Below, piece by piece: positions 51,604-59,480 of a DNA stretch of 64,000 nucleotides. The notes beneath the pieces are model-generated. The model searched no databases and was not told the DNA's origin. It saw nothing but the letters and a program-made list of their open reading frames with translations. The position numbers were made by a program, and so were the translations under genes. Numbering within the stretch: position 1 is the stretch's first letter; every line of letters begins with the position of its first letter. This stretch comes from Clostridium sp. CX1 (GTDB lineage Bacteria > Bacillota > Clostridia > Clostridiales > Clostridiaceae): NCBI RefSeq assembly GCF_025398335.1, contig NZ_JAODOO010000019.1, positions 1 through 64,000 on the forward strand, in the 5' to 3' direction.

Positions 51604-52605
51604 CTACTTTCTCAGCAAACTCCTTAACTTTTCTGTTAAAATAGGAATAATCTCGCTGCAGTCTCCTACAATACCGTAGTCGGCATAATTAAATATAGCA
51701 GCATTAGGATCCTTATTTATTGCGATAACTGTTTCAGCAGTTTGCATACCTACAAGATACTGAACTGCACCACCGACACCACAACAAATCATAAGTTTTG
51801 GAGAAATTGTTTTACCGCTTTGTCCTATTTGTTTATCTTCGCCAATCCAACCTTCATTTACAGCAGGTCTTGTACCTCCAACCATAGCTCCTAGTACGTC
51901 AGCTAGTGGATATAGCTTGTCGAAATTCTCCTTATTCTGCATACCTCTGCCGCCAGCTACAACGATAGAAGCATCTTCAATCCTCTCAGCGGAGGTAGTT
52001 TCTTTTACTGATTTAATCAGTGCTGTGAGAAGATCAGTAGGATTTATAGATACAGTCTCAAAGACTTTGGAGCCTTTTCGTTTTAAATCTTTCTCTGGTG
52101 TTCCCAGTACCTTAGGCCTTACAGTAGCCATTTGAGGTCTGCGATTAGGGCAAATAATCTCTACCATAATGTTTCCGCCGAAGGATGGTTTAGTTTGAAT
52201 TAAGATACCGTCCTTATCTATTTCCAAGTCTATACAGTCAGCAGAAAGTCCAGTCTCTAGCCTAGTAGAAAGTCTAGGAGCTAGGTCTCTTCCTATAGTA
52301 GTAGCTCCGAAAAGCAAAATAGATGGTTTATGTTTATTAACGATTTGACGAATTGCTGAAGTATAAGCATTTGTCTGGTAGGCTTTTAGGCTGCTATCTT
52401 CTACAATAACCACAGAATCTGCTCCATAGGAAATTAACTCATCAGATAAATGGGATACATTTTCTCCTAGCAGCAAGGCAGTTACCTTATCCTTTATTTT
52501 GTCTGCCATTATTCTAGATTTACCTAGCAGTTCAAGGGTTACCTCTTGAAGCTTACCTTCTCTTTGCTCTGCAAAAACCCATATGCCTTTATATTCATTT
52601 ATCAT
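51604..52605 (-). CDS. etfA: Electron transfer flavoprotein subunit alpha
   Basis: 333 residues from the ATG at 52605, with AAGGAGG 9 bases upstream; an in-frame TTG at 52614 is too close to that site. The C-terminal FAD domain is clear: VVAGGRGMQNKENFDKLYPLADVLGAMVGGTRPAVNEGW, IGQSGKTISPKLMICCGVGGAVQYLVGM. It pairs with EtfB to pass electrons to or from the acyl-CoA dehydrogenase encoded beside it. Bifurcating Etf/Bcd activity is known in clostridia but is not proven from sequence here. Confidence 0.93.
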   Translation of the reverse strand: MINEYKGIWVFAEQREGKLQEVTLELLGKSRIMADKIKDKVTALLLGENVSHLSDELISYGADSVVIVEDSSLKAYQTNAYTSAIRQIVNKHKPSILLFGATTIGRDLAPRLSTRLETGLSADCIDLEIDKDGILIQTKPSFGGNIMVEIICPNRRPQMATVRPKVLGTPEKDLKRKGSKVFETVSINPTDLLTALIKSVKETTSAERIEDASIVVAGGRGMQNKENFDKLYPLADVLGAMVGGTRPAVNEGWIGEDKQIGQSGKTISPKLMICCGVGGAVQYLVGMQTAETVIAINKDPNAAIFNYADYGIVGDCSEIIPILTEKLRSLLRK

Positions 52606-52622
52606 TAGGGCCAACCTCCTTA

Positions 52623-53408
52623 TTAAATCACTTTATCCTTTATTAATTTTTGGAGGAGTTTATCGCATAAGGCTTCTGCTTCTCCTTCAAATATTTCTGC
52701 TTTTCCCTTAGGCTGTGGTATATAAAGTCTGCATACTTGAGTAGGTGATCCGTTTTGCCCTACTTTTTCTTCTGGCAGATCCAGGTCTTTTAAGTTCCAA
52801 ACTGTAATTTTCTTTTTAGCAGCTTTCATAATGTTTATTGGTTTTGTATATCTAGGTGTATTTATCTTATCTGTAATAGTTATCAGCACTGGCAGATAAG
52901 CCTCAACTATTTCATAACCATCTTCAAGTTCTCTTCTAGCCTGTATTTTATTACCTAATATTTCTTCCTTTTCTACAAAGGTAATTTGAGCAATTTGAAG
53001 TCTTTCAGCTATACCAGGGCCTACCTGTCCAGTGTCTGCGTCTACTGCTTGTTTGCCGCAGAATATAATGTCTGTTTTATCCTGTAATTTTTCAATTGCC
53101 CTTGCTAGAACACAGCTGGTTGCTATAGTATCTGCACCGGCGAAGGCTCTGTCGCTTAAAAGTACTGCTTCGTCACAGCCCATAGCCAGTGCTTCTCTTA
53201 AAATGCTCTCTGTTTGAGGAGGTCCCATACTAATTACAGTGACTTTACCTCCGTGACTTTCTTTAATTCTTAAAGCTTCCTCTAAGGCGTTTTTATCAAA
53301 GGGATTCATTACACTTTTAATGCCCTCTCTGTCTAGGTTATTTGTCTTTGGATTTATTTTTACTTCCATAGAATCTGGAACTTGTTTTATGCACACAACT
53401 ATATTCAA
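52623..53408 (-). CDS. etfB: Electron transfer flavoprotein subunit beta
   Basis: 261 residues. The TTG at 53408 gives the standard N-terminus MNIVVCIKQVPDSMEVKINP and lies 10 bases after GGAGG; an upstream in-frame start at 53462 would overlap the acyl-CoA dehydrogenase gene. Family motifs include NPFDKNALEEALRIKE, AGADTIATSCVLARAI and AVDADTGQVGPGIAERL. It lies between bcd and etfA in the usual order. Confidence 0.93.
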   Translation of the reverse strand: MNIVVCIKQVPDSMEVKINPKTNNLDREGIKSVMNPFDKNALEEALRIKESHGGKVTVISMGPPQTESILREALAMGCDEAVLLSDRAFAGADTIATSCVLARAIEKLQDKTDIIFCGKQAVDADTGQVGPGIAERLQIAQITFVEKEEILGNKIQARRELEDGYEIVEAYLPVLITITDKINTPRYTKPINIMKAAKKKITVWNLKDLDLPEEKVGQNGSPTQVCRLYIPQPKGKAEIFEGEAEALCDKLLQKLIKDKVI

Positions 53409-53439
53409 AGCTATAGTACCTCCTCTCCTTTTGAAGTTT

Positions 53440-54576
53440 TTACTTAACCATGCTTCCGCCAATAACCATTCTTAAGATTTCTGATGTACCTTCGCCAATT
53501 TCAAGAATCTTAGCATCCCTCAAAAGTCTTTCTACAGGATATTCTCTGCTATAGCCATATCCACCGAAGACTTGAATAGCGTTTTTAGTAATCTTCATTG
53601 CAGCCTCAGCGGAGTATAATTTAGCCATAGCTGCTTCTAAGGAGAACCTTTCCTTACAATCTCTTTTAAAGGCTGCTGCATATACTAGATTTCTTGCTGC
53701 AGCAATTTCTGTAGCCATGTCTGCAATCATAAACTGAATTGCCTGGAATTTTCCTATATTCTTTCCAAAGGCTGTTCTTTGATTTGCGTATTTTATAGCT
53801 TCCTCCATGGCATGCTGAGCAATACCTACTCCAAAGGCGCCAACACCCATTCTTCCAGAGTCTAATGCTATCATAGCTATTTTAAAGCCCTGACCTTCTG
53901 AACCTAAAAGATTTTCCTTTGGTATCTTACAGTTATCAAATATTAATTCTCCAGTATCTGAGCCTCTTACTCCCATTTTGTCTTCCTTATCACCGATAAT
54001 AAAGCCAGGAGTTCCTTTTTCAACTATAAAAGCACTAATTCCCTTCACTCCTGCATCAGGGTTTGTTTTAGCAGCTATTATATAAACATCAGCAACACTG
54101 AAATTAGTTATCCATGCCTTACGTCCATTTAAAACATAATGATCTTCTTCAAGTTTAGCCATAGTTTGTATTCCGGCAGCATCGGAGCCAGCACAAGGTT
54201 CTGTTAAGCCGAAAGCTCCAAGTTTTTTACCAGATACTAAGTCAGGGAGATATTTTTTCTTTTGCTCCTCTGTTCCAAAAAGATGCATAGGGTTAGCACA
54301 AAGCATATGTGCATCTAAAGTGATTGCAACACTGGCACTTCCGCGACCAAGTTCTTCTAAAGTAATTGCTTCACAAATTGCATCTGCTCCAGCACCGCCA
54401 TACTCTTCAGGAAAAGGAATACCGAATATATCGTTTTCTCTCATCTTGTCGATAATATGCCAAGGAAATTCTCCCTTTTTATCCATTTCTCCATCGTAAG
54501 GTGCTACTTCCTTTTCAGTAAATTCTCTAACCATATTTTTTATCATTTCCTGCTCAGTTGTAAGCTTAAAATTCAT
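53440..54576 (-). CDS. Short-chain acyl-CoA dehydrogenase (Bcd-like)
   Basis: 378 residues. FAD-site GAFGLTEPCAGSDAAGIQT and WITNFSVADVYI, the arginine-rich RTAFGKNIGKFQAIQF, and the catalytic glutamate in LEIGEGTSEILRMVIGG. With EtfAB it would reduce an enoyl-CoA such as crotonyl-CoA. Thiolase, hydroxyacyl-CoA dehydrogenase and crotonase are absent nearby, so the set may serve another short-chain acid or an amino-acid reductive branch. First gene after a sigma-54 promoter. Confidence 0.92.
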   Translation of the reverse strand: MNFKLTTEQEMIKNMVREFTEKEVAPYDGEMDKKGEFPWHIIDKMRENDIFGIPFPEEYGGAGADAICEAITLEELGRGSASVAITLDAHMLCANPMHLFGTEEQKKKYLPDLVSGKKLGAFGLTEPCAGSDAAGIQTMAKLEEDHYVLNGRKAWITNFSVADVYIIAAKTNPDAGVKGISAFIVEKGTPGFIIGDKEDKMGVRGSDTGELIFDNCKIPKENLLGSEGQGFKIAMIALDSGRMGVGAFGVGIAQHAMEEAIKYANQRTAFGKNIGKFQAIQFMIADMATEIAAARNLVYAAAFKRDCKERFSLEAAMAKLYSAEAAMKITKNAIQVFGGYGYSREYPVERLLRDAKILEIGEGTSEILRMVIGGSMVK

Positions 54577-54626
54577 TTTATATACCCCCTAAATAGTGAA
54601 TTATTAGTTATCCCGCTTTTATATAT

Positions 54627-54642
54627 AGCAATACTTATGCCA
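54627..54642 (-). promoter_or_regulatory. Sigma-54-type promoter for the acyl-CoA dehydrogenase/etf operon
   Basis: On the minus strand TGGCATAAGTATTGCT, with GG and GC 10 bases apart, fits the sigma-54 consensus except for one base. It lies about 50 bases before the gene start. A sigma-54 activator gene is encoded about 0.9 kb away. The rest of 54577-54931 holds no gene. Confidence 0.75.
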
Positions 54643-54844
54643 CCTTGTTAGTAAATTGAATTATCATATAAGATTGGACTAAGGAAAGTTGTCATTAAAG
54701 CCCTGTTTCACAGTCAGATATCATAAAAAATATTTTTAAAATAAGAGGTAAATTTGCGGAAAAGTTTAATTTAATTAACTTTTAATAAAAAGAGAAGATG
54801 TATAGATTATCAGACACTTTGTTAACGGTTTGTTTATTATAAAG

Positions 54845-54876
54845 AAAAAACACATGTCTATAAAATAAGACATGTG
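54845..54876 (-). terminator. Terminator of the riboswitch-controlled membrane protein gene
   Basis: Minus-strand stem CACATGTCTTA / TAGACATGTG followed by six Ts. Confidence 0.85.
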
Positions 54877-54931
54877 CAAAAGTTTCTACAGTATATTAAG
54901 CTGTCAGTAAATAAATATAACGAGATTGTTT

Positions 54932-55246
54932 CTACTGGCTTTGGAATTTGTTTTTAGCCCATAGATCTAATTGTTTAATTTTTTTACGACCTAAAGTAGA
55001 TCCATAGATAATTAAAACAACTATTATAACAGTAAACAAATCTATCTTTCTAGAAGATATAAAGTTAACTATTCCCAATGTAACCTGTGGAATTACCCCT
55101 GTTAAAATAGTCAGCACGGTACCAACCTTAAAAAGAGCTGAGGAATTAAGGCCATATCTTGCATATAGCATAAAAAAAGTTGAAGACCAAGCAAGAACCT
55201 CTAAACATATTAATATTAGCCACTTATTTTCGATTATATAGTTCAT
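54932..55246 (-). CDS. Small membrane protein under a ykkC-type riboswitch, function unknown
   Basis: 104 residues with three hydrophobic segments (LILICLEVLAWSSTFFMLY, VGTVLTILTGVIPQVTLGIV, LFTVIIVVLIIYGSTLG) and a basic C-terminal tail. It does not carry the motifs of the SMR/Gdx guanidine exporters, although its size is similar. The GGAGG site is about 8 bases before the ATG. It is the only gene between the riboswitch and its own terminator, so it should be the regulated product; a guanidine- or nucleotide-linked role is inferred from the riboswitch alone. Confidence 0.7.
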   Translation of the reverse strand: MNYIIENKWLILICLEVLAWSSTFFMLYARYGLNSSALFKVGTVLTILTGVIPQVTLGIVNFISSRKIDLFTVIIVVLIIYGSTLGRKKIKQLDLWAKNKFQSQ

Positions 55247-55273
55247 AGAAAAACCTCCTTATAATTAATAAAA

Positions 55274-55394
55274 CAAAAAAAGCCCAAGAGGAATTAAAAA
55301 TAATCCTCCTGGGCTTTTATCCCACCGTGGTCACAGATATCCTGTGTGTTTTCTCTCGGACCAGACCAGCTAAAAAGCTGCGGAACCCTAGAAA
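55274..55394 (-). ncRNA. ykkC-family riboswitch, probably guanidine-I, with terminator
   Basis: The minus strand carries the ykkC blocks CTAGGGTTCCGC, GGTCTGGTCCGAGAG, CCACGGTGGG and ATAAAAGCCCAGGAGGA in order. The last block is part of a terminator stem (AGCCCAGGAGGA / TCCTCTTGGGCT, T run, 55274-55316), as in guanidine-I switches, where ligand binding prevents termination. ppGpp or PRPP subclasses cannot be ruled out by eye. Confidence 0.85.
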
Positions 55395-55478
55395 ACATTG
55401 ATAGTTCTTCAATTTTTCTTGATTATACTACAGTTTATTAAAAAACACAACAGGGTTAAATAAATATAATTTAATATA

Positions 55479-56903
55479 TCAAAAGCTAAGATGGTATTGG
55501 GTTAACTTTTGGTAGAGACTTGAGCGATGAATTCCAAGTATTTTAGCTGCCTTTACCTTGTTACCCTTGGTAGAGGCTAATGCCTTTTTTATGGCATCTA
55601 TTTCCGCAAGAGTTATTGCATCCTTTAAGCATAGCACTTCCGTATCTTCTCTAGTAATTGCCACATCTTCACAGCTTTCTTTAAAATTTTCTAAAAAGGA
55701 GGTAGGTAAATCCTTAAGCTCAATTACATCTTTTTCACAGAAGTTTACCCCTATTTCCAGCACATTATGAAGCTCACGGATATTTCCAGGCCAGTTATAT
55801 CTTTTAAAAGTTTCTATAACCTCCTCAGAAACCCCTTTGATATTTAAATTTAGCTTATCATTGAACTCATTGACTATTTTCTGTGTTAAAGGAATAAGGT
55901 CCTTTTTGGTTTCTCTTAAAGGTGGGACAGTAAGAGCTATAATATTAAGTCTGTAATATAAATCCTCCCTAAATTTATTTTGCGTCACCATTTCCTTTAA
56001 GTTCTTATTTGTAGCGGCTATAACCCTAACATCTAAGTCAAGTACGTAATTTGCACCAACAGGCTGAACTTCTTTTTCTTGAAGGACTCTTAAAAGCTTA
56101 GTTTGCATAGAGAGAGGCATATCTCCTATTTCATCTAAGAATATAGTTCCACCATTTGCCGCAGAGAACTTGCCGGGTTTTCCCTCAGATTTTGCACCGG
56201 TGAAGGCTCCTTTTTCATAGCCGAAGAGCTCTGCTTCTAGTAGTTCTTTTGGAATAGCAGCACAGTTAATTCTTACAAAAGGACCATAGCATCGGAGGCT
56301 ATTGTTATGTATGGAATGAGCAACTAATTCTTTGCCGGTGCCAGTCTCACCTGTAATTAAAACTGTAGAATCTGTCCTAGATACTTTTTTAGCCAGTTTC
56401 ACCATTTCACTTCGCTTATCACTTACAGCTATGATATTGGTGAAATCATACTTAGCCCCCTGAGTTCCATTACACTTACCTTTGTAATATTTAAGTTCAT
56501 TTTCCATCATATCAATCTTTTTTACAAGAGATTTTAATTCCTTTATGTCTCTAAATAGTATTTTTCCTATAGCACCTACTATTTCATCATCTTTAAAGAT
56601 TGGTATACGCATAACTATCATTTTGTTTTTTCCTAGGTAGGCAAGTTCACCAATTTCTATTTTCCCTGTTTCTAAAATGTTTACTAATTTGCTGTCAGGG
56701 GACACCTCTAAAATGCGTTTCCCTGTTATTTCTTCTGGCTTTGTTAACAAAAATCTAGCAAAGGAACTATTGACAGTAGTTATGATACCATCCTTATCTA
56801 TAACTATAATACCTTCATAGGAATTTTCAAGCAGAGTGTTTAATGTATTCATGAGGGTTTCTGTATTTGTAAGTGGGTTAAATAAGTAATCTTTTTTATC
56901 CAA
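55479..56903 (-). CDS. Sigma-54-dependent transcriptional activator with PAS domain
   Basis: 474 residues. N-terminal PAS sensor at ~12-120 (LLENSYEGIIVIDKDGIIT), AAA+ domain at ~155-390 with GETGTGKELVAHSIH, the sigma-54 contact motif GAFTGA and Walker B TIFLDEIGDMP, then a Fis-type helix-turn-helix (KVKAAKILGIHRSSLYQKL). It activates sigma-54 promoters in response to a signal sensed by the PAS domain. The nearest target is the promoter at 54627-54642, a plausible but unproven pairing. Confidence 0.93.
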   Translation of the reverse strand: MDKKDYLFNPLTNTETLMNTLNTLLENSYEGIIVIDKDGIITTVNSSFARFLLTKPEEITGKRILEVSPDSKLVNILETGKIEIGELAYLGKNKMIVMRIPIFKDDEIVGAIGKILFRDIKELKSLVKKIDMMENELKYYKGKCNGTQGAKYDFTNIIAVSDKRSEMVKLAKKVSRTDSTVLITGETGTGKELVAHSIHNNSLRCYGPFVRINCAAIPKELLEAELFGYEKGAFTGAKSEGKPGKFSAANGGTIFLDEIGDMPLSMQTKLLRVLQEKEVQPVGANYVLDLDVRVIAATNKNLKEMVTQNKFREDLYYRLNIIALTVPPLRETKKDLIPLTQKIVNEFNDKLNLNIKGVSEEVIETFKRYNWPGNIRELHNVLEIGVNFCEKDVIELKDLPTSFLENFKESCEDVAITREDTEVLCLKDAITLAEIDAIKKALASTKGNKVKAAKILGIHRSSLYQKLTQYHLSF

Positions 56904-56991
56904 TTAATACTCCTCCTCATAAGTTATATAAATTAATAATTACGTTTATAAGATATATATTCATAAGAGCAGCAAATCATTATATCTTTTA

Positions 56992-57072
56992 GGGGACACT
57001 CTACAATTTTTCAGCAATTAAAGGGACAGTTCACAATTATTCTGATCTGTTGAATAATTGTGAACTGTCCCC
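56992..57072. repeat. Dispersed repeat cluster, three copies
   Basis: Forward copies at 56992-57012 and 57023-57043, reverse copy at 57050-57072; the last two form a hairpin just after the tetR stop. Confidence 0.9.
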
Positions 57073-57089
57073 AAAGGTATGAAAAAATA

Positions 57090-57776
57090 CTAAGCTTTAG
57101 AGTTCGTATCTCTAAAAGAGTCTATTGTATGACCTATGTAGCTTAAAGTTTTCTCAGTTGCTTCTTCAGCGGTATAGCTGCATTGATGCTTTAGTACTCT
57201 ATAAAGCATGCTGTGGTAAATCAGCAAAATCATTTCATTAATTTCTTCTAAATCTTCCTCTTTTATAAAACCATCCTTGGCACATTTCTTTAAAATCGTT
57301 AAGTTTCTATCATATATTCTTTCACCTAGTAACATTGGAAGTAGCTCTTCTGACTGATTACTTAGTTCATCAGAAAAAATATGAAAGTAGTTCCTAATTG
57401 AACTATTGGAAGGGTTCACCCCTTCTTCAAAAAAAAGATTATAGTATGCTCTTGGATTTTTGTATGAATGAAGACAAAAACATCTCCATATACCCATAAA
57501 AGTGTCTAAAGAATTGCTACAGTTATTAGTATAATTAGGAAGATCGTGAGCATAGTCCTCTAAGTATTTTATTGAACTAAAAAATAATAGTTCATTTAAG
57601 TTACCAAAGTAATTATAAATTGTAGCACTATTAAAGCCAGCTATATCAGAAACTTTTCTAATAGTAACAAACTCAATACCTTCTTCTTGTATTATTTTCT
57701 CAACTGCATCTATAAAATATTTCATCATACGTTTTCTTTGAATAGCCTTTTTATCCATTTCCATTGAAATCACCAT
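57090..57776 (-). CDS. TetR/AcrR-family regulator
   Basis: 228 residues. N-terminal TetR HTH: DAVEKIIQEEGIEFVTIRKVSDIAGFNSATIYNYFGNLNEL (motif spread over ~15-60), then a helical ligand domain. ATG 57776 is used; ATG 57764 is also possible. It is transcribed away from the betaine/glycine reductase operon, across a 360-base gap. A 9-base sequence GTAAACACA near its own start recurs inverted before the reductase operon, a possible operator. Ligand unknown. Confidence 0.87.
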   Translation of the reverse strand: MVISMEMDKKAIQRKRMMKYFIDAVEKIIQEEGIEFVTIRKVSDIAGFNSATIYNYFGNLNELLFFSSIKYLEDYAHDLPNYTNNCSNSLDTFMGIWRCFCLHSYKNPRAYYNLFFEEGVNPSNSSIRNYFHIFSDELSNQSEELLPMLLGERIYDRNLTILKKCAKDGFIKEEDLEEINEMILLIYHSMLYRVLKHQCSYTAEEATEKTLSYIGHTIDSFRDTNSKA

Positions 57777-58139
57777 CTTGTAAATATTTTACCATATTAG
57801 TAAACACAAATAATTATATCCTAGATTCGCATTTTTTGAAAGTAAAGCTTTCCTATTACGAAAAATAATAAATAGTATTAATAATTTCTATAATAAAAGT
57901 TTAGATTATACGCTCTTAACCTACAAAATAAATGACTTGAGGCTATTATTACATTTTTTAATAATAGCTATTTGTTATTGTTATAAAAATATAATCATGA
58001 TTATAATATAATTGTGTTTACAAAATAGTCGCAATTATGATAATATTTAATCAAAGCAGTACTGTTAAATTATTGTATTAGTTACATGTCATAGTAAAAT
58101 TGAAAACATTTATATTTATGTAGAAGGGGTGGGATATAA
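57777..58139. promoter_or_regulatory. Divergent regulatory region of tetR and the grd operon
   Basis: No gene. GTAAACACA at 57800-57808 and its inverse TGTGTTTAC at 58013-58021 are candidate TetR half-sites. Around 57991-58012 there is an A+T-rich partial palindrome (ATAATCATGATTATAAT). Confidence 0.4.
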
Positions 58140-59465
58140 GTGAAATTAGAAATTGGAAATTTTCATGTAAAAGATATTGTTTTTGGAGAGAAGACCTCTT
58201 ACAAAAATGGAATCTTAACAGTAAACAAGCAAGAGGCACTAGATTTTGTTTTAGAAGATGAACATATTACAGAGGCAGACTTATTAATTGTAAAGCCAGG
58301 AGATAAGGTTCGATTAGTTCCTGTAAAAGAGGCAATTGAGCCAAGGGTAAAAGTAAATGGCAATACCTTATTTCCAGGTGTTACAGGAGATGTGGTGGCC
58401 GTAGGTGATGGACGAACTCATGCACTTAAAGGCTGCAGCGTCTTAGTGGTTGGAAAGCACTGGGGAGGATTCCAGGATGGTTTAATAGATATGAGTGGAG
58501 AAGGGGCAAAATATACTTATTATTCTCAATTAAAGAATATTGTACTTGTAGGAGACACAGACGAGGATTTTGAAAAACATGAACAGCAGAAGAAAAATAA
58601 GGCCTTAAGGTGGGCAGGACATAAATTAGCAGAATTTATAGGAAACTGTGTTAAGGATTTAGAGCCAGAAGATATAGAGACTTTTGAATTAGAACCAGTT
58701 ACAAAGAGAGCAAAAGAGGTTCAAGAATTGCCATCTGTTGTATTTGTAATGCAGCCTCAATCACAGATGGAGGAAATGGGATACAACGATTTAGTATATG
58801 GATGGGACGCAAATCATATGGTACCTACTTTTATGCATCCTAATGAAGTTTTAGATGGAGCTTTGATTTCAGGAAGTTTTATGCCTTGTTCATCAAAGTG
58901 GTCAACCTATGATTTTCAGAATAATCCAACCATTAAGAGACTTTATGCTGAACACGGAAAGACACTTAACTTTTTAGGAGTTATAATGTCTAATCTTAAT
59001 GTAGCATTAGAACAAAAGAAACGTGCAGCTTTATTTGTTGCTCAAATGGCAAAATCCTTAGGAGCAGATGGGGCAATTGTTGCAGAAGAAGGTTATGGAA
59101 ATCCTGATGCAGACTTTATAGCTTGCATAGTTGCATTAGAAGAGGCTGGAGTTAAAACCTGTGGTATTACTAACGAATGTACTGGAAGAGATGGAGAATC
59201 TCAGCCATTAGTATCCTTAGATATAAAAGCAGATGCTATTGTATCTACTGGAAACGTTTCAGAGTTAATAGAGCTTCCTCCTATGGAAACTGTTATAGGT
59301 GAACTACAATCTTTAGCTAGAGATGGTTTATCTGGAGGTTGGGCAAACGATGAAATTTTAGGACCTTCTGTTAGAGAAGACGGTTCAATTATTATGGAAA
59401 ACAACGCAATGTTCTGCGGAGATCAGGCTTGCGGATGGTCACCAAAAACAATGAGAGAGTTTTAA
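58140..59465 (+). CDS. grdI: Betaine/glycine reductase component B precursor subunit (GrdI/GrdE-like)
   Basis: 441 residues from a GTG start with GGGGTGGG upstream. The precursor is cut autocatalytically to make a pyruvoyl group; the expected cysteine is C250 in SGSFMPCSSKWSTYDFQ. Other family segments are CSVLVVGKHWGGFQDGLIDMSG and GITNECTGRDGESQPL. The pyruvoyl group binds the amine substrate as a Schiff base in component B. The partner selenoprotein starts 16 bases later. The BCCT carrier downstream suggests betaine rather than glycine, but the two cannot be separated with certainty by eye. Confidence 0.88.
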   Translation: MKLEIGNFHVKDIVFGEKTSYKNGILTVNKQEALDFVLEDEHITEADLLIVKPGDKVRLVPVKEAIEPRVKVNGNTLFPGVTGDVVAVGDGRTHALKGCSVLVVGKHWGGFQDGLIDMSGEGAKYTYYSQLKNIVLVGDTDEDFEKHEQQKKNKALRWAGHKLAEFIGNCVKDLEPEDIETFELEPVTKRAKEVQELPSVVFVMQPQSQMEEMGYNDLVYGWDANHMVPTFMHPNEVLDGALISGSFMPCSSKWSTYDFQNNPTIKRLYAEHGKTLNFLGVIMSNLNVALEQKKRAALFVAQMAKSLGADGAIVAEEGYGNPDADFIACIVALEEAGVKTCGITNECTGRDGESQPLVSLDIKADAIVSTGNVSELIELPPMETVIGELQSLARDGLSGGWANDEILGPSVREDGSIIMENNAMFCGDQACGWSPKTMREF

Positions 59466-59480
59466 GGAGGTGCAGTTTAG

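Noticed and set aside
54932-55246. SMR/Gdx guanidine exporter
   Set aside because: Size fits, but the conserved N-terminal glutamate-helix and other SMR motifs are not seen, and only three clear spans are present.
56690-56715. Possible repeat copy in the sigma-54 activator gene (GGGGACACCTCTAAAAT)
   Set aside because: Only the first eight bases match well; the AATTATT half is absent.
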